From Edaphochlamys debaryana (taxonomy: Eukaryota; Chlorophyta; Chlorophyceae; Chlamydomonadales): a DNA stretch of 64,000 nucleotides. Below the pieces are notes generated by a model. That model saw only the letters and a list, made by a program, of their open reading frames with translations. It was not told where the DNA came from and did not search any database. Made by a program: the position numbers and the translations under genes. Shown here piece by piece: positions 1 through 12,100 of the stretch; the first letter of the stretch is position 1; each line of letters opens with the position of its first letter. The stretch covers positions 62,001-126,000 of the forward strand of contig JAEHOE010000173.1 of the NCBI GenBank assembly GCA_016858145.1, given 5' to 3'.

Positions 1-440
1 AAGAGGAGAAGGGCAACAGCCGAACCGGTTACAGTTGACAGAATCTAGCAGGTATGTACCCCATTCAACAAGCAAGGCTCACAGTAGGCTTTGTGGGAGT
101 GGAGCCAGGGCGGCTTCAGCGCGCCCTCTGCTCTTTAAGCCGCGCCATCCATCACGGCAAAGCTTACCTCCTGCACACCGAAAGGCCGATGGCGACTCAC
201 TAGATGAAGTTTGCTCCTGTACAAGCAACCCCTGCCCTGGACACCGCACACCAAGAATGATAATTACAACCGAAGAAACCCTGTGTGTGAAACCCTCGTC
301 ATCTTGACACGTAGCCGCTAGGTGCAGCAGCACGCCTTCGGGCAGACAAGCAACTCGTGTCACCTACCCTCACGCAAGTGAGGTAACGAAGAAATACGGC
401 ATGAGGAGGCGGCGCGCATCCTGTATGTGTGTTCGCAACG
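1..440. other. 3' flank of gene A
   Basis: Contains the candidate TGTAA signal of gene A; no further gene is seen. Confidence 0.6.
264..268 (-). terminator. Candidate TGTAA polyadenylation signal, gene A
   Basis: TGTAA on the minus strand, about 170 nt after the stop of gene A; TGTAA is the usual signal in chlorophyte algae. Confidence 0.45.
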
Positions 441-3400
441 TTAGGCGCCGGCACTGCTGATGCGCACGCCCCAGCGCCGCCGGCTCCTGCTGCTTCCGGC
501 ACCGGCCGCCGCCGCCTCGTCCGCCAGCTGGATCCTTATCTCCGCCTCCGCCATCGGACCCTCGCGCGGGCCACCCCAGCTAGCCGCCGCCGCCGCAATG
601 CCGCCAGCCGCTCCAGCCCCAGCCAGCAGGCTGCCAGCAGCCCCCGCCGCCGCCGTGGCTGCCGCCGCCTCCAGCTGTGAGCCGCTGATGACTCGGCCCC
701 AGCGCCGCCGCTTGCTCCCAGTAGTACCGCCGCCGTCTCCGCCGCCGCCGGCTCCAGCCGCAGCGGCGGGGGGCTCGTCCGCCAGGTGGATGGAGACCTG
801 GGCCTGGGCCAGGGGGCCGGTGCGGCCCGCAGCTTCCTCGGCCGCAAAGAGGGGAGGGGGCAGGGGCAGCACGCCGGCGCCCGTCGGCGTTGAGAAGCGG
901 GAGCCACCGGTGTCGTTGCGGATGGTGAGGCGACGGCGGCTGCGGCCGGCAAAGCACAGGCTGCCGCCGCCGCCGTCGCTGCTGTCGTCGAGAGCTGGGT
1001 CCTGCCCGGCCCCGGCGGGGCTGCGCACGGGGCCGGCGGCAGCGACAGCGGCGGTGGCAGCGGGCCCGGGCTCGGCGGGAGATGCGGTTGTCTGGGTCGC
1101 TGGGATCGGGCCGGAAGGTGCGACGGTGCGGGGCGCGGCGGTGGGTGCGGGGTGGCTCGGTGCTCCACTCGCCGCGCAGAGGCGGGAGAGCGCCCTCGCG
1201 CTGAACCTGCTTGGGCGTGTGGGGCGTGGAGCAAGGGTGGTCATAGCGCGGTGGGTCTCGTGGGCAAGCGGTTAATCAGCTCAAGCTCGGGGACGTTACT
1301 TCATTCGATTCACGATTACCTGTACCTGAGGCTATGGGGGCCATCCCCTCTGCTGAGCCACACGCGTACACACCTGCCGCCGCCAGGGCGCCGCGCCCGC
1401 TCCACGGCCCGCTCTGGGGCCCCACCCTCGGCCGCGTCTGGCAGTGGAAGGACAGTGGTGGAGGGGGACAGCGGCCGTAAGGAGTTCCGCAAGTGGGCCG
1501 TCGGCCCCAAGGGCTAGGCGGACACCGGCCGGCCGTTGATGCACAAGACATCTAACCGTTTAGGAGCCGCTCTTTCTTCCTGGCGCTTCAGACCCGCTTG
1601 GCATGACGTACCCACCTGCTTCCAAGAGGATCGCGACGGTGGGTGCGGGGTCCTGCGGCTCCGCTCCCGGGGCCGGCGCACGCCGTGGCAGCCCCACGGC
1701 GGCCCACAGGTCCGAGGCGCTGCCGTCGGCGCCGCCGCGGCCGCCTCGTGAGCTGTCGTTGCTGTTTCCCGCTGAGTCCAGCGCGGCGTAGCTTCCGTCA
1801 TGCAGCACCTGTGAGCCTGACCTTGACCTCCGACGGCGCTTGGCAACCCTGACCGCCACCGCCGCTGCTGCGACCGCCGCCGCGACGGAGCCGACCACAG
1901 CCCCCGCCACGAGCCCCGGGGATGGAGCGGACGACCCGTCGTCGCCCTCGTTGTTTGGGGTTCTATCGGGGATCGGCTCGAGGGCGGGGCCGGTGGCGCC
2001 GATGGAGCCGTTTGCCGGGGAGTCCCCAGTGGGAAGGGGAGGCGAAGGCACGACGGGGTCCGTGACCACGGGGCAGCCGGCCATGACGTCTGGGGCGAGG
2101 GCGGGACGGTGACATGGGCGGCAAGAGGGAGGTGGTAAGAAGATTTGGGACGGCGAGCGGCATCTCTAGGACTGTACTCCATGCACGCAAGCCTGCATGC
2201 GCCCTCCGCTGGATGCGGAGCTGGACCCTCCCCTCCGACACGCACGCGCACACTCGAACGCACCGATGACGATCACCTCCCCGTCTCCCCCCTGCCCTGG
2301 CGCCTGCAGCAGCAGTGTGGGCGTGTCGGGGGGCAGGGCCGAGGTGACGGTGACGTCGCTGCCCCGCCAGCCGTAGTGGCGCAGGGAGGAGAAGACCAGC
2401 GTGTCGGAGGAGGCGGAGGTGACCTGGAGTCGGCAGGAGGGTGGGGGAGAGGGGCCGGGGTGTGGATTTCGTGGGGACATGCGCGGAGGCTTTACCAGGA
2501 GGCGGCTACTGGTGCATTGGCCGGCCGGCTGAGCCTCCCCCATGTTCCGCGTCCCTGGGCCTCAAGCAACCCTTTCCCGCCTCACCCTGCTCTCCGCCGC
2601 AAACCACACGAGGTGTGTGTACACGCACCCCCGCCACCGGTCAACGCGAGACGCCGCATCCTCCGAAGACTCCGCTGCCGCCAACAGCCGAGCCGCAGCC
2701 GCCGCTTGGGCAGCCGCCGGTGTGTCATCAAGACCGCTCAGAACCACCCTTCGGCCGCGGGGGGGGGGCCCTTCCAGCGCCCCTCCTAGCAGCGTGCGCC
2801 TGCCCGGCCCTCCCGGGGCTGGGGCCGAGGCGTCTGGCGGCAGGCGGCTGGCTTGCTTGAGCATGTGGCGGAGGAGGTCCAGCTCAGCCTGGAAGGGAAA
2901 GCGGGTGGGGCGTGATCATGTGAGTTTCCCCTTGATCCCGCTCCTCCCCTGCCCCTGCCCTGCCCCACAGCCCTGGGTGCACCTCCCCTCCCCCAGGCCC
3001 GCCTACTTGTGGCACCACGAGGGTGACATTGCGCAGCCGCAGGGGGAAGGGCCCGGGGCTGAGGGGGCTGGCGCTCAGGTCCCTGGGGGGATAGAGGGGG
3101 TAGGCGGGGTAAGCTGTGCGGGGGGTGGGCGAGGCCTTCGGGCGCAGCGGGAGGCGAATTGCACAGGACTCAAGCTAGAGCCTGGAACTGAGGCCTTCGC
3201 CAGCCTTAATTTTCCGTAGCTCACCGGTCAAAGTCAAAGAGCCACAGGGAGAGGGAGTGATTGGCGAAGGCCTGAACGCGAGGTTGACCGAGGGCGCAGT
3301 TGAGTGCATGTGCGATACCCAAGCATGCATGCTGGCCGCAATCCCTCCCACCTTTGCGGTCGGGGACTGTGCCGCCAGTGGCGGAGGCGAGGCAGCTCCG

Positions 3401-6400
3401 GTGTCCCCACCGACCTTGTCCCCCTCCTCTGGCAGAAACGCCGTCGCTTGACCCGGGTAGCGCGAGCCAGTGGGGGCGAGGTTGTACAGGATGACGCCTA
3501 TGGGCAGCGGGCAGGAACAGAGAGCAAGGAAGAGGGAACGGTGTGCGATCAGCAGCCAGGGCAACCCAGCAGCCAACACGCCAGGGGGAGCGACCAGGGC
3601 AAACCAACGCGTGCGCGCACCTGACACGGTGAGGTTGCTGGTGGCGGGGATGCCCACCTGACGCGCCATGCCCTGCACCGACGCACACGGCCAGAGGTCA
3701 GGGCCAGTTAAGCGCGGCGAGGAATGCCCTCCGCAGCCGCCTTGCGCCACTCACCCGGGTGTCCCACGCCACCCTCCGCCCCGCCTGCGCCAACGGCGGG
3801 GCTGCGAGCGTGCACTCCACCCCCTCTGCCAGGGAGCTGAAGCCCCCCGGGTACACGCCCCCGCCGCCCTCGCCCTCGCCCTCGCCCTCCCCGGCGGGCG
3901 CATCGGCCCCGCTCGCCGTCAGCAGGACCGCCCGCGCCCCCGCCGCTGTCCCTGCGCCCTCGGCCCTCAGTGCCGCCTCCGGGAGCTCAGCTGCGCTGCT
4001 GGCGAGCGCTCCTTGCGCCGAGGGCACCAGCAGGGTGGTGATGTTGAGGGCGGGGGAGCAGGAGGCGAGGTTGGAGCCCGCGTCGGAGAGGCTCAGCATC
4101 TTGAGGAGCGCCAGGCGAGGGGTGGAGGAGGGCTGCGGGGGAAGAAAGGGGGGCGGCGGGCTGGGGCTGAGAGGCCAAACGAGGGCGGACGGCAGCACAA
4201 GCCAGCCCAATGCCTCACAGGTCACAGCACGGCGCCGCACCTGGGGTTCGGTTGTGTCCCCGGCGGCTGATGTGCTGCCGTACAGCTGTGCCAACGGCCA
4301 GGACGAGCCTGCAAGGGCCGTACCGTGCAGCACGGCACCGCCGTACCGGGAGTACGGCAACAGTGCGGAGTGTGTGAGCACCACCCGCCGTACGACGCCC
4401 GGGCCAGGCTGGGCGTCTGAGAGCTCGGCCAGCCGGACGGTGGGCCGGAGGTCGGCCGGAGACTGCGAGAGATCGGACTCCTGGAGCAATCTGCGAAGCG
4501 CAAAGGCAAGGGGGATTCAAGGACGGGCCACCTGCTAGTTTGGGTCCCGGAGCGCTTGCGTGTGCACGACTGCTCACCTCCATGCCCTCGGCACCGCCCA
4601 AGGGTCCGCCCTCGCCTGTGCTGCGTTCCCCCACCAGGCCACCTCAGCATCTGGCAACACCAGGACACAGCGGATGCAGGACACGCGGGGGCCTGCGTCG
4701 GCCCGACGAGGCGTGTACTTGCTCCTGCACCGGGGAAAGTGGTGTGGGGGAAGGGGGCGCACACGAGGTTGCCGGGCAGGCTCGCCCATATCAAGTGGAC
4801 GCGCGAGCACGGTGCACCCGACTGTTGCTAGACCATACCTAGCATAGCGCCTGTAAGCATGTATTACGCAAAACCTGGCCTCCTACGAACAGCCCGCGAC
4901 ACGCCCGCGACAATCAGGGAGGCACTCGCGCCAAGTCGCGTCCCTACCCCTCGGAGGGAGCAACTGTATGATTCGCATGATGCAGTCCTTTGCTTAATTG
5001 CGATGAGGAAGTCTTGCCAAGTTTCCGCGTAGCTGTTGCGCGAGGATGCTTGCACAGTTCAAATACGGTTGCGCTTAGAAGCCCATAACTGCTTGGCTTC
5101 TGTTGCTGTAAACTCCCACATAGTCCAGCGGAGAGGTGTACGTGCAACTCGTGTCGCGCGACGCCCGTGTGTTTCATCCCGCGACCATCCTCCAGCCCTT
5201 GCGTGGCCCCTCTCCCCCAAGCTTTGTGCGGAGCATGCCACACAGCCCCGCGCCTTGCATGGTGTCTACACTCAAGTCCCCATATCTCAACTCCCGCCCA
5301 CCCCTCCTGCCTCACCACGGCTGCCCCGCCGCGTGCAGGAATGCCCCCAGCAGGTGCTCCTGGCGGCTGATGGCGGGGGGGTAGGCCAGGCCCCGGAGCA
5401 GCAGGTCGGACAGGGCCAGGCGGGAGGAGGCGGAGGGAGCCAGGGACAGGGCGCCGGGGAGGCCGCCAAAGTCGATCTGAGGGGGGAGGAGGGGAGTCAG
5501 GGGAGGCGCAGGTCGAGGTGAGGAGGTGGAGTGGAGCACTGCATGCAGGGTCTGGCTTCCGGCGGCCCTCGGCCCTGTCCTCCCACTCACCTCCACGGCT
5601 CGCCCCCACTGTGTGGGTACGCCCTGCAGCCTCAGCGTCACGCCCCGGGGCACGGCCAGCGACGCCCAGCTCCCCGCCGCCAGGCTGACGTTCGCCGCCA
5701 CAGCGAGCAGCACCACCTCCCCGCCACCGGTGCTGCCACCGCCGCCCTCGGCGCTGTGGGCGGCGTGGGCGCCCGCAGCTGCCAGCAGCGCCGAACCCAC
5801 CGCCGCCAGCGCCCCGGCGCCGTCCACCCAGCCCATGCTGCAGGAGCGCTGGGAGCGGGGGCCGCTGTCCGGGCACCCGACGCTCACAGACTCCAGGGCC
5901 ACCTCGGGGCCCTGCGCGGGGTCTGAGTGCGGGAGCTTCAGGGCTGTGTTGCTGTAGCGCACGGTGCCTCGACTGATGGTGACGCCGGGGGCTGCAGCGT
6001 CGGGGCTCCAGGTCTCCGGGTCGCACAGCGCGTGGGGCAGGGCCGCCAGGTCACTGTTTGTAAGGGGGTTGGGGCAGCATGCGAGGGCACCGAGGTTGAG
6101 TTAGCCAGGTGCAGGCAGCAGACATGGAGCAGGGCAGGGCAGGGCACTGCGGCTAGCCACCAAAACCAACACAGCACACCTGCAGTCGGACAGCTCGACT
6201 GACGACCACTGAAGGCGCACCCGTGGTGCCGGGCCCTGAGACACCGGCTCCGCGCTTCTGAACAGCCTTGTCAGGAGCCCAGCGGTGACACCGTCCGCCT
6301 GATCCTCTTGAGCGGCCGCAACCTTCATGGTAAGGTTACGGATGACTAGCTCGCAGCCTGTTTGCAGGGCCAGGATAGGCAGGGGATGCAGGGTTGTGTG

Positions 6401-6933
6401 GGGGAGCAGGCAGGCCCCAGGAAGCCTAGGGCCTGCGAGCTTGACAGGGCTTTCTAAGCTTCCGCCACTTCCGCGGACATAACTGACGGGCTGCAGGCTA
6501 GGCACGTACTGCTCTGCCTGCCTCGATGCCACCGCTCGCAATCAGTTCGCCACATTCGAGGCCTCATCCCACCTGGCCACAGCAGGAAGGGGGCCGCCGA
6601 GGTGAACGCGGTAAGGTCGAGGGTGGTCTCGCCTGCCTCGCCGGTGCCCGACAGAACGTAACGCTCCGCCTCCGTTGACGAACCGCCCTTCCGCGGAAAT
6701 TGATCGAACTCGCTGCCCCCGGCGGCCACACGCCAAGTTCCGGCAGGCAGGGGCTGGCCGTTTGCAGTCACCTGAGAGAGTTGGCGCATCGTTACGGTCG
6801 TTGCCGCGGGAGGTGCCATCAAGCCATCCGAGGTAGACGTCGAAGTACTAGTCATCGACATCAAGATGATCAGCGCCATAAGCTTCACGATCGGGCCAGA
6901 ACGCCAAAGTTGGTACCGGCACATGTCGAGCAT
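441..6933 (-). CDS. Surface protein A: secreted beta-helix-like ectodomain, one TM, basic tail
   Basis: A 16-exon model gives about 1341 residues. Exons (minus, 5' to 3'): 6933-6573, 6357-6180, 6053-5591, 5476-5316, 4724-4578, 4490-4241, 4132-3755, 3672-3621, 3497-3352, 3271-3225, 3082-3007, 2888-2586, 2423-2264, 2089-1616, 1437-1374, 1206-441. All phases close. The N-terminus has a hydrophobic signal segment (MALIILMSM). The long ectodomain has short alternating hydrophobic strands (such as CELVIRNLTM and RVRLQWSSVELSDC) that suggest a right-handed beta-helix; this is inference. A membrane span lies near residues 967-989, followed by KRRRRSR. The roughly 350-residue tail ends in two copies of a module, IHLADE...RRRWGRVIS and IQLADE...RRRWGVRIS. 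No enzyme domain is seen. It is paralogous to gene B in an inverted duplication, with exons 3-13 nearly identical. The start was chosen because it opens the exon carrying the signal segment; the function is unknown. Confidence 0.72.
2264..6053 (-). repeat. Left arm of large inverted duplication (gene A exons 3-13)
   Basis: Reverse-complement counterpart of 10016-13334. Coding and intron sequence match nearly base for base in two blocks (about 5316-6053 and 2264-4560). The arm is interrupted at intron 4/exon 5, where the copies differ: intron 4 is 591 nt here and 105 nt in the other arm. Intron 8 (3498-3620) equals 11995-12117 over all 123 nt. Confidence 0.88.
4725..5315 (-). other. Expanded intron 4 of gene A
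   Basis: 591 nt against 105 nt for the matching intron of gene B. The extra sequence has lower GC and no recognisable termini or coding capacity. It is either an insertion in A or a deletion in B. Confidence 0.6.
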
Positions 6934-7943
6934 GTCTGCGCAACGCCACGACAGTTCCGGACTATGCCAGTGTCAGCGAGTACAGCCACCTCTATAGGCC
7001 TTTACGGCGTAAGGCGCGGCCCGTCTGCTCGAGCAGCTTGAAACCGCCCGAAATGCACGCGAGCGCAAGGGTGAGCACCTCGCCCGTTACCGCAATCATC
7101 TGGACAATTATATATGTCTAAATGTCTTCTGGCTCAACGCACATACGTTTTAACGGGATTTCGCACCCGCGCGGCTGCGGCCACCTCATGCGCGCAACTC
7201 TCGTAGCTCGCGATCCTGTGACCATAGCTATAACAAAGTCAAGGAGCATTATCCATAGGGCATACCATTTACCGCGATCGCTCCAAAGGTTGTGCCTGAC
7301 CGGTTTCGACACGAACCTGAAGGTGTGAAGTCTACGGCGTGTGAAGTCTCCCGGTCGACCTTGACAATCCGCCTTCTCCTCCCTGTCTCACTGATCACGG
7401 ACAGTGATTCCGGCCGATGGAAGGTATCGCTCAGACCTGCAAGTGACCAACTGCGAGCAACTAACCGGGAGCGAGGTCGCCGAGGTGACACCAACGATGC
7501 CGCCTCACACACGTGAGGTGTTATTATAGACAACGGGGCGTAGTGCCGCGGTGAGGGGGCAAGCACGAGATGCCCCCCCCTCCCCCAGAGTAGCAGCCGC
7601 ATGCCCTGAAGGTAGCTGAGATAACGTGGGCAAGGCGGTACGCTTTCTCGGGCTTTTAGGGGTTTCTCTCGTGGGTTTCCCCCCATCCCCCTGCGGCCCC
7701 CCGGTACGCAGCTCCTCGGTACGAAACCGCAAATGGTGGAAGCATCTACCCTGCCAGAAGGCACGTTTGGGCACGGGTGCAACTCTCTCGCTCGCTCGCT
7801 CTTGTTCCTCCCCTCTAGGGTCTAGGGTCAGTGGCAAACGGTCGCCAAGCGGGTCACGGACTGGTGACGACTCTCTACCACAGTCCTCCGGCGTGGGCGT
7901 CCCAGCTGGAGCGGGGCCCTGCATCTGAGGAGCTGGAGCCCTG

Positions 7944-7992
7944 GGGGTAGAAGAATATCAACGAAGTGAAGCGCTTGGTTGTGGTGTGGCGT
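7944..7992. repeat. Dispersed repeat, copy 1
   Basis: Matches 49056-49102 with few differences (shared cores GGGGTAGAAGA, ATCAACGAAG and AGCGCTTGGTTGTGG). Both copies are upstream of plus-strand genes. Confidence 0.8.
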
Positions 7993-8733
7993 AGGGCGTT
8001 TTCCGCAGACTACGCAGGCGAGGAGACGACCTGTGGGAGGGCTCGTTGTCGCCTGGAGCTGGGAGGCCCGCGAGGGCAAAGAGACACAGGGGCACATGTC
8101 ACATCTCGCGGGAGAAACGCACACGAGTGTTACGGAAAGGGAGGGAACGGTAGTTCCTCTTGTGAGTGCGGCCAAAGGAAGCCAAGGGCCTGAAGCCTCG
8201 CCTGGATGGTGGCGGCTGGATGCGGTACCGTATGGGTCCTGAGGGGCGCGTGGGCTGTGCTGACTGCCGAGGTGCCAGAAGGCACGTCCAGGCCCTGGTG
8301 TAAGACACTCCCGCACTTGAATCCCTCCCTGGGAGAAGGCCAAAGCCACTGTACTGGCTGCCGCCAGCTCACGCCTCTATCTGGTGTCGCTTGCCTTCTT
8401 GCCGCGGCTGGCTGGTGGGCCAGGCCCAGGTCCCTGGGAAAAGAGCGAGCACAGTCCCAATCTGGTCCGCGTGGCAGCACTGGCTCGGGGAGGGCGAGGC
8501 GGGGAATGGGCCTACCGGGAGACTGCTGTTGTTGTTACACGGCAAGGGCATGGGCCGTGCGTGAACCCCCATACGGGCCGAAGGCCAAAGGGGAAGGTGT
8601 CCAGTGGGTCCTTCCGGGGAGGGCCGGGACGCCTTCTCCCAGGCCCTTGCTTTCTCGATGCCATGGCGAAGGGCGACTGGGGCACAGGAAAGTGCGATGC
8701 CGTGAATGCACTATGGGATTCAGGGGGCAACTC

Positions 8734-8756
8734 GGGGGGGGGGGGGGGGGGGGGGG
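8734..8756 (+). repeat. Poly(G) run of 23
   Basis: An uninterrupted run of G in the spacer between divergent genes A and B, about 430 bp upstream of the start codon of B. It could form a G-quadruplex or simply be a slippage-prone homopolymer. Confidence 0.9.
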
Positions 8757-9188
8757 CGGCGGGCGTGTATGGGTCAGGGGGAGGGGGAGCGGGAGGGGGC
8801 AGGGAGCTTCGAGAACTTTGTGCGAGGGGGGGGGTGCCTGAACAGTGCTGCACATCCCGAGGGTTCGTGTGTGCGCACGCCATGCGGTCACCTCTCACTC
8901 GTCGTATCGCGTTTTCTTGCAAAGCTTTCTAGAAACGCTCTTACCAAACTTTGCGCTCAACACTCCGAAGACTTGCCCGAAGAGGCTTACAAAAAGGATT
9001 CACACAACATCCCCACCCGGCAACAACTGGTTGCAACCGTATGATGCAACCAATTACTCCAAATAGGGTATAGCGCTTGCGGGAAGGGCTGTTTGTGTTG
9101 ACGCATGGCCAGTTTAGCGACTCCGTGCAGTAACTCCGCGAGATGCCTATAGTTGAAGCCGTGACACCTGCTGAAATCGCTGCGGGTT

Positions 9189-12100
9189 ATGGCGGGCGGG
9201 CGGGCGGGCTCTCGCGTCGCCGCAGCCGCGCGGCATTACGGGAATGTCCAGTCAATCCTGTTCCTCCTTGCGCTCTCTGCGCCAGCGAGGGCCATCAATT
9301 GGGACGGGGAAGCGGTCTTGACCCTGCACCAGCTCTGGGAGCTGACTGAGCAGGGCACGAAGCCTCTGCCGTCCGACCTTTATGTCTCCGGGGAGGGGGC
9401 CGGGACCACGCCGCTGGCTCTCGGACCCCAGCGTTATACCCTGGCTGGAAACGGGGCGGTAGTGCTTGACCTCACCGGCTACACTGCTGTTGCACCGTTT
9501 CAGCTGTCGCCAGGTGGGAGCGGCAAGCGTGGGGTGGACAGGGCCGTGTCTGGTTGCGGCGGGCGGGGCGCGCGTGCGGTGCCAGACTGGAAGCAGTCCC
9601 GGGCTTCCATCCCCGCCTCCCCTGTCCCCTGTATTCAGGCTGCGAGCTGATCGTCGCCAACCTCACCCTCCTCTTGCCTGCATCGGGAAGCCCCGCCGTC
9701 TCAACTGGCACGGATGCAGCCAGTGGCGGCGGCGTGCCCCTCACCCGGCTATTTGCAACAACTGCTGCGGCGGCGGGCGGCCCCGCACCGCGTGTCCGGC
9801 TGCTGCAGGCCGACATGTACCTGCCCGCCTGCAGGTCTGACGGGAGTGGGGGCTGCCCCGCCCGTACCAGCAGGGCATCGAGTCTAAGCGATAAGCCGAT
9901 AGCTGCTTATACGGCCGGAGCCCAAGCAAGGCCAAGCTCGTATGACCAGGGTATTGCTGCGCGTCGAGTCCCTACACACTTGTTTTCATGCCTTGTCCCT
10001 CCTCCTACGGCGCAGTGACCTGGCGGCCCTGCCCCACGCGCTGTGCGACCCGGAGACCTGGAGCCCCGCCGCTGCAGCCCCCGGCGTCACCATCAGTCGA
10101 GGCACCGTGCGCTACAGCAACACAGCCCTGAAGCTGCCGCACTCAGACCCCGCGCAGGGCCCCGAGGTGGCCCTGGAGTCTGTGAGCGTCGGGTGCCCGG
10201 ACAGCGGCCCCCGCTCCCAGCGCTCCTGCAGCATGGGCTGGGTGGACGGCGCCGGGGCGCTGGCGGCGGTGGGGTCGGCGCTGCTGGCAGCTGCGGGCGC
10301 CCACGCCGCCCACAGCGCCGAGGGCGGCGGTGGCAGCACCGGTGGCGGGGAGGTGGTGCTGCTCGCTGTGGCGGCGAACGTCAGCCTGGCGGCGGGGAGC
10401 TGGGCGCCGCTGGCCGTGCCCCGGGGCGTGACGCTGAGGCTGCAAGGCGTACCCACACAGTCGGAGCGAGCCGTGGAGGTGAGTGGGAGGACAGGGCCAA
10501 GGGCCGCCGGTGGGGCAGACCCTGCATGCAGTGCTCCTCTCCAGCTCCTCACCTCGACCTGCGCCTCCCCTGACTCCCCTCCTTCCCCCTCAGATCGACT
10601 TTGGCGGCCTCCCCGGCGCTCTGTCCCTGGCTCCCTCCCCCTCCTCCCGCCTGGCCCTGTCCGACCTGCTGCTCCGGGGCCTGGCCTACCCCCCCGCCAT
10701 CAGCCGCCAGGAGCACCTGCTGGGGGCATTCCTGCACGCGGCGGGGCAGCCGTGGTGAGGCAGGAGAAGATGGGGAGACAATGGGCTGGAAGGGTTGAAA
10801 TGCGAAGGTTTCGGTGCGAAGTGCTGGCCATCTGTGACAGTCAAGCTCCCTGGACGCAGGGTGTTTGAGGAGCCCGGGGCCGAGGAAGCGGCGCGCGTGT
10901 CCTGCGACCGCTGTGTCCTGGTGTTGCCGGATGCCGAGGTGGCGTGGTGGGGAGACGCAGCGCAGGGGAAGGCAGACCCCTGGGCAGTGCCGCAAGACTG
11001 GAGGTGAGAAGTATGGGGGGCCGTAGCGGTGCTGTTCAGCGAGTCTCTCAGACATGCAAGCGCTCCGGGACCCAAACTAGCAGGTGGCCCGTCCTTGAAT
11101 CCCCCTTGCCTTTGCGCTTCGCAGATTGCTCCAGGAGTCCGATCTCTCGCAGTCTCCGGCCGACCTCCGGCCCACCGTCCGGCTGGCCGAGCTCTCAGAC
11201 GCCCAGCCTGGCCCGGGCGTCGTACGGCGGGTGGTGCTCACACACTCCGCACTGTTGCCGTACTCCCGGTACGGCGGTGCCGTGCTGCACGGTACGGCAC
11301 TTGCAGGCTCGTCCTGGCCGTTGGCACAGCTGTACGGCAGCACATCAGCCGCCGGGGACACAACCGAACCCCAGGTGCGGCGCCGTGCTGTGACCTGTGA
11401 GGCATTGGGCTGGCTTGTGCTGCCGTCCGCCCTCGTTTGGCCTCTCAGCCCCAGCCCGTCGCCCCCCTTCCTTCCCCCGCAGCCCTCCTCCACCCCTCGC
11501 CTGGCGCTCCTCAAGATGCTGAGCCTCTCCGACGCGGGCTCCAACCTCGCCTCCTGCTCCCCCGCCCTCAACATCACCACCCTGCTGGTGCCCTCAGCGC
11601 AAGGAGCGCTCGCCAGCAGCGCAGCTGAGCTACCGGCGGCGGCTCTGAGGGCCGAGGGCGCAGGGACAGCGGCGGGGGCGCGGGCGGTCCTGCTGACGGC
11701 GAGCGGGGCCGATGCGCCCGCCGGGGAGGGCGAGGGCGAGGGCGAGGGCGGCGGGGGCGTGTACCCGGGGGGCTTCAGCTCCCTGGCAGAGGGGGTGGAG
11801 TGCACGCTCGCAGCCCCGCCGTTGGCGCAGGCGGGGCGGAGGGTGGCGTGGGACACCCGGGTGAGTGGCGCAAGGCGGCTATGGAGGGCATTCCTCGCCG
11901 CGCTTAACTGGCCCTGACCTCTGGCCGTGTGCGTCGGTGCAGGGCATGGCACGTCAGGTGGGCATCCCCGCCACCAGCAACCTCACCGTGTCAGGTGCGC
12001 GCACGCGTTGGTTTGCCCTGGTCGCTCCCCCTGGCGTGTTGGCTGCTGGGTTGCCCTGGCTGCTGATCGCACACCGTTCCCTCTTCCTTGCTCTCTGTTC

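Larger units (their letters stand above)
6934..9188. other. Divergent spacer between genes A and B
   Basis: This 2.25 kb should hold both promoters. It contains the 23-G run, a GCTC/CTCG microsatellite near 7788-7802, and dispersed-repeat copy 1. No supported coding exon, TATA box or RNA gene was found. Confidence 0.6.

Noticed and set aside
6934..9188. Protein-coding gene in the A/B spacer
   Set aside because: Several frames exceed 100 residues on both strands but none shows conserved motifs or phase-consistent splicing.
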